Shown one piece after another: positions 36,300 through 43,789 of a stretch of 64,000 nucleotides of DNA (the first letter of the stretch is position 1; the number at the start of each line of letters is the position of its first letter). Origin of the DNA: Achromobacter kerstersii (lineage in GTDB: Bacteria > Pseudomonadota > Gammaproteobacteria > Burkholderiales > Burkholderiaceae_B); assembly GCF_902859595.1 (NCBI RefSeq), contig NZ_CADIJQ010000015.1:37904-101903 (forward strand), read 5' to 3'. The notes beneath the pieces are model-generated. The model ran no database searches. It was given only the letters and a program-made list of their open reading frames with translations, and had not been told where the DNA came from. Made by a program: the position numbers and the translations under genes.

Positions 36300-36746
36300 G
36301 TTTTCTTTGATGCAAAAGCAACTGATGGCACTGCCGGAAAGGTAGATGATCTAGCTACTAGTGGCTTAAGTTCAGCGTCAAACCTTCCAAGTGGAATAGG
36401 TCTTGGTGGTTTCAAGGTCGGCTGAAGTGCAGACGATATCACCGCTATAAATTCACGGTTTGGCGGTTCGGTTTCAATCAGAGAGGTTGATGCGGCTATT
36501 GCAAATACTGCCAATTTTGAGGGTTTTTATAATAAAGCTGAATCAATGGTCAGGGATATTTCTGGCGGGCATCTGATTGATAATGGAAATAAACGAACTG
36601 CTGCTGAAGTGGTTGTGAGGTTGATTATAAAAAACGGCGTGGAGGGTCAGCCAAAACAAATGGTTTGGAGTGTTCTGGATAAGGTTGCGACGGGGAAGCT
36701 AACTAATGTCCAAGATATTTCAAAAGCACTAAGAGGCCTGGATTAA
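36300..36746 (+). pseudogene. Broken Fic/Doc-like toxin tail T3
   Basis: Reading on in frame from the I2 stop gives a ~148-codon toxin-like tail interrupted by one TGA at 36423–36425. The C-terminal part contains MVRDISGGHLIDNGNKRTAAEVV, in which H-x(5)-GNKRTA (positions within about 36546–36620) matches the Fic/Doc loop consensus H-x-F-x-D-x-N-K-R-T-A, though the Phe is missing. A tail like VLDKVATGKLTNVQDISKALRG follows. No immunity gene follows; cdiA fragment A starts 9 bases after the stop. It appears to be a decayed cassette whose immunity gene was lost. Confidence 0.65.
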
Positions 36747-36755
36747 TGTCTTTCA

Positions 36756-36969
36756 ATCGTTGCGCAGGGCGCGGGCAAGGACTCGGGAATCACCGTCACG
36801 GGGTTGAACCTGCCTGCTGGCAACAATGTGGTGCTCAAGGCCGAAGGCGACATCCTGCTGCAAGCGGCGCGCAATGCGTTTAAGCTGAAGACGGACAACA
36901 AGAGCAGCAGTGCCAGCATCGGCATCGCCTACTCCACTGGCGGCTCGCAGAATGGCTTCACGGATGAAC
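36756..36969 (+). pseudogene. Displaced cdiA FHA-2 fragment A
   Basis: A gapless diverged copy of cdiA from 31781 (IVAQGAGQDS region) to about 31994. Shared words include NLxAGNNVVLKAEGDI, LQAARNAF, KSSSASIGI and YSTGGSQNGFT. It ends at TTCAC-NNN-TGAAC, the same short site at which fragment B begins. Immediately after it comes the 24-bp palindrome at 36971. Confidence 0.88.
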
Positions 36970-36970
36970 G

Positions 36971-37051
36971 AATAAGGTGTCAGACTACATTTTCACTTAG
37001 GCCATCGCCGGAAAATGTAGTCTGACACCTTATTTTCTGACACCTTATTTT
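36971..37051. repeat. 24-bp perfect palindrome plus tandem 15-bp repeat
   Basis: Arms 36971–36994 and 37011–37034 are perfectly complementary with a 16-base loop. They contain GTGTCAGACTACATTTTC. The right arm end TCTGACACCTTATTT (37021–37035) is repeated directly at 37036–37050. The shape is that of a REP/BIME-type element or a transposon end; no transposase is present. The border of toxin remnant T4 lies at its right edge. Confidence 0.85.
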
Positions 37052-37233
37052 CACGAGCTTTACTGCAGGAAATTATGGACTCTAAACTGCCGGTCGGGGA
37101 CCCGCGGGGAGTGCCAGGAGCTCTTCGCTGGGATGTCCAAGGCACAATGAATGGAAGCAAAGGTACGTATGAGCTAGTTGTAGATCCTAAGACTGATACG
37201 GTGCTTCACTTTCTATTCAAGAGTGGGGGTTAA
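37052..37233 (+). pseudogene. Orphan CdiA-CT toxin tail T4
   Basis: A ~60-codon tail in one frame ending at TAA 37231–37233. It contains KLPVGDPRGVPGALRWDV and GTMNGSKGTYELVVDPKT, ending in TVLHFLFKSGG. This kind of end (a GALRWDVQG strand, then GTYELVVDPKTDTVLHF) is familiar from C-termini of secreted polymorphic toxins, but I cannot name the activity. It is cut off upstream by the palindrome, so it is not expressed as a full toxin. Confidence 0.6.
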
Positions 37234-37238
37234 TTGTG

Positions 37239-37739
37239 ATGCATGTTGGCTTTAAATTCGATTTGACAGCAAGTCCTCTTGCTGGGCGGTTGATCTATCG
37301 GAGTTCGGAATACTCAGTGGATTTTATTGATTGTTCTCGCGAAGAGGTTGCCTTAAGTGCCGGAGCGAAAGGGTGCTGCTCTTTAGCAGTTGGCACTCTC
37401 CAAATTGAAGTGGGCGTCGAGACAGGACGGTTGCTTTACCCATGGGGGTTGTGCAATTTAGCGCATTTAGAATCGAAATGTATACCCATTAAAACCATAG
37501 AGCGTGCGGGTATTTATATTGATTCTGGAGGGGTCGAGTTGGCCGTTGGCGCGGCGGTTGAACTTCCCGGCTCGATCTGCTGGCGGATGTTCAAGGATGT
37601 GGCTACAGGTTGGATCTGCATTGGTAATTTCGACATGAGCGCCAAAGTACGCCTTATTCAGTTTGCAACGAATGCGATGATCTCGCTCTGTGGTGAGGCG
37701 GTAATTGCGGTATGGATTAAACCTGAAGTAGAACCGTAA
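37239..37739 (+). CDS. Orphan immunity protein I4 (cognate to T4)
   Basis: A 166-residue protein starting 5 bases after the T4 stop, with GAGTGGGGG upstream of ATG 37239 (a GTG at 37236 is an alternative). The sequence is beta-rich with several cysteines (CSREEV, KGCCSLAVG, SKCIPIKT, SICWRMF, WICIGNF). It is intact. Its place directly after a toxin tail makes an immunity role the best guess. I do not recognise the family. Confidence 0.65.
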   Translation: MHVGFKFDLTASPLAGRLIYRSSEYSVDFIDCSREEVALSAGAKGCCSLAVGTLQIEVGVETGRLLYPWGLCNLAHLESKCIPIKTIERAGIYIDSGGVELAVGAAVELPGSICWRMFKDVATGWICIGNFDMSAKVRLIQFATNAMISLCGEAVIAVWIKPEVEP

Positions 37740-37769
37740 ATTAGTTTTCGTGACTCTGTAGGGGCAAAG

Positions 37770-37869
37770 GCGGCTGCGTGTCATTCGTGATGGCACTGGC
37801 CAAAGTGTCCTGACCAGAAAGACGGCTGCGGAATCGATCGCGTCGTTTATTCGGGCTGCACGAAATTAA
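37770..37869 (+). pseudogene. Displaced cdiA pretoxin fragment C
   Basis: A short copy of cdiA beginning around CATTCG (37782–37787, equal to cdiA 32728–32733) and running to a TAA at 37867. The reading V-I-R-D-G-T-G-Q-S-V-L-T-R-K-T-A-A-E-S-I parallels cdiA V-I-R-D-E-A-G-Q-L-A-L-T-G-K-T-A-A-E-T-I. It starts at the very hexamer where fragment B ends. The ~145 bases that follow hold CTGTCAGCCTGCATTT (like the GTCAGACT palindromes) and a possible toxin-tail scrap reading GSGTKNPNFSIG just before the next gene. Confidence 0.75.
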
Positions 37870-38017
37870 TCTGTCAGCCTGCATTTCCTGATTGTCGACT
37901 CCCAACGGAAAGAAAATCTGAGCAAGATTGCGGCCTAGGACTCAAGATTAGCTGCTGCTGTAAACGGCAGTGGAACGAAAAATCCGAATTTCTCTATAGG
38001 ACTGATTAGGAGGAGCA

Positions 38018-38365
38018 ATGCGTGCTGTTATAAAAGGTATCTCTAATGATATTGTTGATATTGAGACCTATTTCCCAGAGAGCGTAGACAATTTTTCTTT
38101 GAGTCTTCGTGTTCGAATTGGGCTGGATTGTACAAAAGGGGCAGATGATTTTGAGCTTTTCGTCTGCACGCCAAAGTGGCTAGAAGAAACAGTATGGGAG
38201 GCTCGTTGGGGTAGAGGTCTATTAATTGTTCGAGAATATAATTTTTCTACTATTAATGGTTTGATTCACGACTATGTTAGTCGCTGTGAGGGAGATAGCT
38301 GGGAGGATATCGTGAGACAGCTAGGAAAGGTATTTTCCTGGGAATTCGATGATTATCAAGCCTAG
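38018..38365 (+). CDS. Imm8-like orphan immunity protein
   Basis: A 115-residue protein with the layout of the Imm8 immunity family: an N-terminal strand MRAVIKGISNDI, an IGLDCTKGADDFELFVCTPKWL core, a GRGLLIVREYNF strand, and an end in SWEDIVRQLGKVFSWEFDDY. A strong AGGAGG lies 6 bases before the ATG, so unlike the coupled immunity genes it can be translated on its own. No intact toxin precedes it. It probably protects against a toxin the locus once carried. Confidence 0.8.
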   Translation: MRAVIKGISNDIVDIETYFPESVDNFSLSLRVRIGLDCTKGADDFELFVCTPKWLEETVWEARWGRGLLIVREYNFSTINGLIHDYVSRCEGDSWEDIVRQLGKVFSWEFDDYQA

Positions 38366-38772
38366 TGGCTAGTGCAGTTGGTTAGTTTATCCAGAGACTC
38401 TACGGATAAAGCATCAAATATATAAATCAGGATAAAGAATTAACTGTCGCGCTAGAGATCTGAGTAGGTAATCGCCCAGACGGGCGGCGGCCTGCGTCGG
38501 CCACGATTAAGAGCGACTTCAAGTCCGTCATGAAGCAGACAGGCCTGTGGACCTGCCATGGCGGCTATCAGACCGCCCGGTACTACGCCGCATGCATCGC
38601 CTAGTGGCGCCTTCGGCTTTGACAACAGCACTTACAGGGGCAACCGCAGAAGTCGCAAAAGCGTTCCCGTTAACTACTTGCTAGGATTTAACGGCCTCTA
38701 ATCAAGTGCCTCGAACAAATACCAGCGCCATCCCGTCCGCTTTCCGCCAGTTCCCCGCCACCCTCCCGCCCC
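38366..38772. other. Degenerate end of the CDI region, with cdiA fragment D
   Basis: No gene. A weak copy of cdiA lies at about 38506–38576 (cdiA 32294–32364; GCGACTTCAAGTCCGTCA at 38513–38530 is exact). Fainter similarity to the CATCGCCAG part continues to about 38630. A short frame reading LTTALTGATAEVAKAFP (about 38619–38681) may be a toxin scrap. From about 38700 the base composition returns to the GC-rich chromosome. It marks the right-hand edge of the cassette region. Confidence 0.6.
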
Positions 38773-39405
38773 TCAAGCCCCCCGCCGATAAAGCGCCAAC
38801 GTTCCCGCCAGTCCAATCATCAACCCCCCACAAACCCGATTCAGCCAGCGCAGTCCCGACCCCTGAAACGCCCGCACCAGTTGCGCGCCCAGCGTCGCAT
38901 AAACCAGCATCGTCAATATATTGATCGTCGCCAGCACGCCTGCCACGATGGCGTATTGCATTAACAGCGGCGCTTGCGGGTTGATGAATTGCGGCAGAAA
39001 CGCGGACATAAACAACAGCGCCTTGGGATTGGTCAGCGCCACCAGGAAGCTGCGCATGCCCAGCGCCAACCCGACCGGGCGGGCGTCGGCTGCCGAGGCC
39101 GATGATGGCAAGACCAGTGCCGAATCCGATCGCAGCATCTTCCAACCCAGATAAGCCAGATACGCCGCGCCCACCCATTTAATAATCTGAAAGGCGACTT
39201 CCGACGCCGCCAGCACCACGCCCAGGCCGGACGCCACCGCGCCGACCAACATCAAATCCGCCAGTACCGCACCCGCCATGCCCCAACTGGCGGCGCGCAC
39301 GCCGTGGCGCGAGCCGTTGCTCATGGCTAGCAGGGTGGTAGGGCCCGGCGTCACGATGGCGACGGCCGAAGCCAGGATGAACAGCAGCAGCGTGGCGGTG
39401 GTCAT
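38773..39405 (-). CDS. LysE/RhtB-family amino-acid exporter
   Basis: A 210-residue inner-membrane exporter with about six hydrophobic segments. The family start is clear: LLLFILASAVAIVTPGPTTLLAMSNGSRHG, of which TPGPTTLL is the signature. The middle has TNPKALLFMSAFLPQF. The ATG at 39405 has GGGAG upstream, and the frame above it (to 39825) is a shadow of rsmB. It borders the cassette region and is divergent from rsmB. The exported amino acid cannot be read from the sequence. Confidence 0.92.
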   Translation of the reverse strand: MTTATLLLFILASAVAIVTPGPTTLLAMSNGSRHGVRAASWGMAGAVLADLMLVGAVASGLGVVLAASEVAFQIIKWVGAAYLAYLGWKMLRSDSALVLPSSASAADARPVGLALGMRSFLVALTNPKALLFMSAFLPQFINPQAPLLMQYAIVAGVLATINILTMLVYATLGAQLVRAFQGSGLRWLNRVCGGLMIGLAGTLALYRRGA

Positions 39406-39498
39406 AAAGGGCTCCCGGGGCAGCGGCAAGTTTGACGCGCGGGCCGCCATTCGTCCAGGTGCGGCTACCATATCGGTCTTATCCTTTGAATTCCCACC

Positions 39499-40836
39499 AT
39501 GTCCACGCGTTCCGACTCCCCCAATCTTGCCCCCCCGCTTTCCTCCGTTCTTCTTTCCAGCGCGGGGGTGGTCGAGGGCGTGCTGGACGGCCGTTCCTTG
39601 ACGGACGCGTTGACCGACGTCAGTTCCGCCCTGCGTCCGGCCACTCAGGCCGTGTCTTTCCACGCGATGCGCTATCTGGGTTGGGCTGATGCCGTCGGCC
39701 GTGAACTGGTGCAGCGCTATCCCAGCGTGCTGTTTGAATCGCTGTTGCTGGTGTCGCTGACCTTGCTGAAAGAAGAGGGCGACGCCGCCGCGGCGCTGCC
39801 CGGCATGCCGGTGTATGCGGCGCACACGGTGGTGGACCAGGCCGTGACGGCCGCCTCCAATACCCGCAGCTTGTCGTCATTCAAGGGCATGCTGAATGCC
39901 TGCCTGCGCCGTTTCCTGCGGGAGCGTGCGGCGCTTGAGGCCGCCGTGGCCGACAGCCCCGAGGCGCAATGGAACCATCCCGGCTGGTGGGTCAAGCAGT
40001 TGGGCGTGGCCTATCCGCAGCAATGGCGCGAGATCCTGGAATCTGCCAATGTGCCGGCGCCGTTGACGCTGCGCGTGAACCGCCGCCGCGCGACCCGCGA
40101 ACAGGTGCTGGCCGCTTTTCAGGCGGCAGGGTTGGCGGCGGAGCCGGTGGGCCAGTCTGGTCTGGTGCTGGGCAGCCCCAAGCCTGTGACCCAGTTGCCG
40201 GGTTTTGCGGAAGGGTGGTGGTCGGTGCAGGACGCGGGCGCGCAGTTGGCGGCCGAACTGCTGGCCCCCGCTGACGGCATGCGGGTGCTGGACGCCTGCT
40301 CGGCGCCCGGCGGCAAGACAGCGCATCTGCTGGAGCTGGCCGACATCGATCTGGTGGCGTTGGATGCCGACGGTGAACGCCTTGAACGCGTGGAAGAGAA
40401 CCTGGGCCGCCTCGGTCTGGCTAGCAACCGTGTGCAGTTGCAAGCCGCCGATGCCGCCGATCTGGACGCCTGGTGGGACGGCAAGCCCTTTGATGCGGTG
40501 CTGGCGGACGTGCCGTGCACGGCCTCGGGCATCGTGCGCCGGCATCCCGACATCCGCTGGTTGCGCCGTGAAAATGACGTGCGCCGCACTGCCACGCTGC
40601 AAGCCAAGATTCTGGATTCGCTGTGGCAAACCGTCGCGCCCGGCGGCCGGCTGCTGTATGTGACGTGCTCGGTGTTCCCGATCGAGGGTGCCCGCCAGGC
40701 GCTGGAATTCATGCAGCGTCATCCGGAAGCCGAGCGGCTGGACGCGCCGGGCCAGTTGCTGCCAGTTGCGCTCAATGCAACACCCGCCGAGCAACATGAC
40801 GGGTTTTTCTACGCCTTGTTTGCCAAGCAGTCCTGA
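39499..40836 (+). CDS. rsmB: 16S rRNA (cytosine-967 C5)-methyltransferase RsmB
   Basis: A 445-residue SAM enzyme with an N-terminal NusB-like RNA-binding domain (about 20–155) and a Rossmann methyltransferase domain. The motifs are LDACSAPGGKTAHLLE for SAM, DVPCTASGIVRRHPD with the release cysteine, and LYVTCSVFPIE with the catalytic cysteine. It begins a head-to-tail run through DUF4390, the two-component pair and trkAH, with small gaps or overlaps. In other proteobacteria rsmB follows fmt; here they are 26.7 kb apart. Confidence 0.96.
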   Translation: MSTRSDSPNLAPPLSSVLLSSAGVVEGVLDGRSLTDALTDVSSALRPATQAVSFHAMRYLGWADAVGRELVQRYPSVLFESLLLVSLTLLKEEGDAAAALPGMPVYAAHTVVDQAVTAASNTRSLSSFKGMLNACLRRFLRERAALEAAVADSPEAQWNHPGWWVKQLGVAYPQQWREILESANVPAPLTLRVNRRRATREQVLAAFQAAGLAAEPVGQSGLVLGSPKPVTQLPGFAEGWWSVQDAGAQLAAELLAPADGMRVLDACSAPGGKTAHLLELADIDLVALDADGERLERVEENLGRLGLASNRVQLQAADAADLDAWWDGKPFDAVLADVPCTASGIVRRHPDIRWLRRENDVRRTATLQAKILDSLWQTVAPGGRLLYVTCSVFPIEGARQALEFMQRHPEAERLDAPGQLLPVALNATPAEQHDGFFYALFAKQS

Positions 40837-40854
40837 ATCACCAAGAATAGGGGC

Positions 40855-41466
40855 ATGACGGTGTTTCGGTGTCGTATGTCCACTATTTCGCGTTTATTTC
40901 TTGGGTTGTTGCTGGTATCTGCCTTGCTTTCGTTAGTGCCGGGCGGCGAAGTTTATGGCGCCGAGCCCAAGGTCACCCGGGTTGAACCGGCCGTGCGTAA
41001 CGGCAAGCTCGAGATCGACGCGGACATCGAATTTGAATTGAACCAGCAGTTGCGGGACGCGGCCCAGCGCGGCGTCCCGCTTTATTTCACCGCCGACCTC
41101 ACCATGACGCGCGAGCGCTGGTATTGGTTCGACAAGTCCCTGGTGGACACGTCGCGCACCTGGCGGGTGGTCTACAACGCCCTGACCCGGCAATGGCGCG
41201 CGGGCGTGGGCGAGCTGTCTTTCCCCGTGGCCTCGCTGGATGACGCGATGAGCGTCATCCGCCATATCCGCAACTGGCCGGTGGCGGATGCCGCTGATTT
41301 TGACCAAGGGGTACTGTATGGCGGGCAATTGCGTTTGCGCCTGGACACCTCGCTCTTGCCCCGGCCGTTCCAGGTCAACGCCTTGAATAGCAGCTCGTGG
41401 GCGCAGGGGACTCCCTGGATGGACTTCTCGTTCATGCTGAGCGACAAGGAGAAAGATCCCTCATGA
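40855..41466 (+). CDS. DUF4390 exported protein
   Basis: A protein of about 200 residues with a signal peptide or anchor (ISRLFLGLLLVSALLSLVPG) and the DUF4390 core: a KVTRVEPAVRNGKLEIDADIEF strand set, WYWFDKSLVDTSRTWRVVYNALTRQWR, and a QLRLRLDTSLLPRPFQVNAL end (separate segments). AGGGG sits very close to the ATG at 40855, so ATG 40876 is also possible. It overlaps the kinase gene by 4 bases, suggesting that the protein works with the periplasmic side of that sensor. Function is not known. Confidence 0.88.
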   Translation: MTVFRCRMSTISRLFLGLLLVSALLSLVPGGEVYGAEPKVTRVEPAVRNGKLEIDADIEFELNQQLRDAAQRGVPLYFTADLTMTRERWYWFDKSLVDTSRTWRVVYNALTRQWRAGVGELSFPVASLDDAMSVIRHIRNWPVADAADFDQGVLYGGQLRLRLDTSLLPRPFQVNALNSSSWAQGTPWMDFSFMLSDKEKDPS

Positions 41467-43778
41467 GGCTGTTGCTTCGGCTGGCCCTGATGGTGGGTGC
41501 CGTAAGCGGCCTGGCTTTGCTGGGCTTGCTGGCATGGTCCACGGGCAATGCCTCGCGCTTTGCGCGGTATTACGACACGCTGCTGGTGTTGAACGGCATC
41601 TTCGCCCTGGCGCTGTTTGTCTGGGTGGTGGCGCTGACGGTGCGGCTGGCCCGGCAGATCCGGCGCCGGCAATTCGGCGCGCGCCTGACCGCGCGCTTTT
41701 CACTGGCTTTTGCGCTGATCGGCGTCGTCCCGGGCGCCCTGATCTACACCGTGTCGGTGCAGTTCATGTCGCGATCCATCGAATCCTGGTTCAACGTGCG
41801 CGTGGACACGGCGCTGGAAGCCGGCCTGAACCTGGGCCGCGCCGCGCTGGATTCGCTGTTGGCTGACCTGGATGCGCGCGCCCGATCAATGGCGATGGAG
41901 CTGAACCGCAGCACCGACAGCGGAATAACCTTGGCCCTGACCCGCTTGCGTGAAGCCAATGGCGTGCAAGAGGCCATGGTGTTCACGGGCAGCGGCCGCA
42001 TGATCGCGTTTTCGACCAGCCAGTACGGGCAGCTGCTGCCCGCGATGCCGCCGTCGACCGTGATGAACCAGTTGCGTCTGGCGCGCGGCTATTCGGCGGC
42101 TGAAGCCGATGACCCCGTCACGCCCGGCGTCGAGGGCGGCCTGCATCTGCGCGTGGTGATTCCGCTGACCGGGCCTGAGCGTTACGACAATCTGTTGGGC
42201 GCTGCGTCCGAACCGCGCTGGCTGCAACTGCTGCAACCCGTGCCTGAGCAAATCGCGCACAACGCCAATCTGGTGCAACAAGGTTTCCGTGATTACCAGG
42301 AACTTGCGTTGTCGCGGCTGGGCCTGCGCAAGCTCTACGGCATTACGCTGACGCTGGCGCTGCTGCTGGCGGCATTCGGCGCCATCGCCGTGGCGTTGTC
42401 GCTGTCCAAGCGGCTGGTGCGTCCGCTGCTCAGCCTGGCGGGCGGTACGCAGGCGGTGGGTGTGGGGGATTACCGGCCCCTGCCGGAACCCCCGGAACGC
42501 GACGAAGTCGGCCAGCTGACGCGGTCGTTCAACGCCATGACGCGGCAACTGGATGAGGCGCGGCGGATGGTCGAAAGCAATCGCCAGCAGCTGGAGCGGT
42601 CGAACGTTTATCTGGAAAGCGTGCTGTCGAACCTGTCTTCCGGTGTGCTGGTGTTTGACGAGTCGTTCCGCGTGACCACCGTCAACCAGGGCGCCCAGAC
42701 CATTTTGGGCGCGGACCTGCGTTCGGTGATTGGCCGGCCGCTGGAGACGGTGGACGGCATGCTCGAATTCGCCAACATCGTCCGGCAGGCGTTTTCGACG
42801 CACGCGGCGGTGGGTTCCGAGCGTCAGCACTGGCAACAGCAATTTGAAATCGGCCCCGCTCAGGGGGGCGCTCCCACGGCGCCGCATCCGCTGACCTTGC
42901 TGGCTCGCGGCACCCATCTGCGTGTGGATGGGCGCGGCAACGGGTATCTGGTGGTGTTCGACGACATCACCGAAGTGATCTCCGCCAACCGGACCGTGGC
43001 CTGGGGCGAAGTGGCGCGCCGGCTGGCGCACGAGATCAAGAACCCGCTGACGCCGATCCAACTGTCGGCCGAGCGCCTGGCCATGAAGCTGGAAGGCAAG
43101 CTGCAACCGGCCGAGGCCCAGATCGTCACGCGGTCCACGAATACCATTGTGAATCAGGTGGCGTCGCTTAAGCAGATGGTGGACGATTTCCGCGAATATG
43201 CCCGCACGCCGCCGGCCGTCATGCAGCGCATTGATTTCAACGCGCTGGTGGCCGACGTGCTGTCTCTATATGGCTGGGAGCCCGATGGCGCGGCGTCTCG
43301 CCATGTGGGCAAAGCGCTGAACCTGGACGTGAAGCTGGAGCCGGGCCTGCCCGAAATTGAAGGCGACCCCACCCAGTTGCGCCAGGTCATACACAACCTG
43401 CTGTCTAATGCCCGCGACGCGATTGCCGAGCTGGGCGGCGAGGGCCGGGTCAGCGTCACGACCCAGTTAATGCGCAGCGAACAGCCCGACCGGGCCGATC
43501 AGCAGGCATTGAGATTTACCGTTGCTGACACCGGCCCGGGCTTTCCGGCGCAGGTGATGCAGCGCGCGTTCGAGCCCTACGTAACCACAAAGTCCCACGG
43601 GACTGGGTTAGGATTGGCAATCGTACGCAAGATTGTGGAAGAGCATGGCGGACGTATCGACCTTGCCAACCGCAAGGAAGGAGGCGCGCGGATTTCCATC
43701 TTGTTGACCCGGTTGGCTCCCGGGACAGACACTATGGACGCGACCGCGCAAGAAAAGGATAATGCGGCTACGCAATAG
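41463..43778 (+). CDS. NtrY-like membrane sensor histidine kinase
   Basis: A 771-residue kinase. Three hydrophobic helices lie within residues 1–110, a periplasmic loop follows (about 110–290), then another helix (about 295–315), HAMP, and a PAS domain (about 375–490). The HisKA H-box LAHEIKNPLTPIQL has the phosphorylated His at about residue 523. ATPase N, G1 and G2 boxes are NLLSNARDAI, DTGPGF and GTGLGLAIV. It is the NtrY-family partner of the next gene, which begins 11 bases later. Family members sense envelope, redox or nitrogen signals; the signal here is not evident, but trkAH sits downstream in the same run. Confidence 0.95.
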   Translation: MRLLLRLALMVGAVSGLALLGLLAWSTGNASRFARYYDTLLVLNGIFALALFVWVVALTVRLARQIRRRQFGARLTARFSLAFALIGVVPGALIYTVSVQFMSRSIESWFNVRVDTALEAGLNLGRAALDSLLADLDARARSMAMELNRSTDSGITLALTRLREANGVQEAMVFTGSGRMIAFSTSQYGQLLPAMPPSTVMNQLRLARGYSAAEADDPVTPGVEGGLHLRVVIPLTGPERYDNLLGAASEPRWLQLLQPVPEQIAHNANLVQQGFRDYQELALSRLGLRKLYGITLTLALLLAAFGAIAVALSLSKRLVRPLLSLAGGTQAVGVGDYRPLPEPPERDEVGQLTRSFNAMTRQLDEARRMVESNRQQLERSNVYLESVLSNLSSGVLVFDESFRVTTVNQGAQTILGADLRSVIGRPLETVDGMLEFANIVRQAFSTHAAVGSERQHWQQQFEIGPAQGGAPTAPHPLTLLARGTHLRVDGRGNGYLVVFDDITEVISANRTVAWGEVARRLAHEIKNPLTPIQLSAERLAMKLEGKLQPAEAQIVTRSTNTIVNQVASLKQMVDDFREYARTPPAVMQRIDFNALVADVLSLYGWEPDGAASRHVGKALNLDVKLEPGLPEIEGDPTQLRQVIHNLLSNARDAIAELGGEGRVSVTTQLMRSEQPDRADQQALRFTVADTGPGFPAQVMQRAFEPYVTTKSHGTGLGLAIVRKIVEEHGGRIDLANRKEGGARISILLTRLAPGTDTMDATAQEKDNAATQ

Positions 43779-43789
43779 GTGGATGCTTT

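Noticed and set aside
36546..36746. A free-standing 66-residue protein at the end of T3
   Set aside because: The ATG has no RBS and the same frame continues upstream with toxin-like sequence; it is better read as the tail of a broken toxin.
34644..38700. An insertion sequence or transposon as carrier of the cassettes
   Set aside because: No transposase, integrase or target-site duplication could be found; only palindromes are present, so I report them as repeats.
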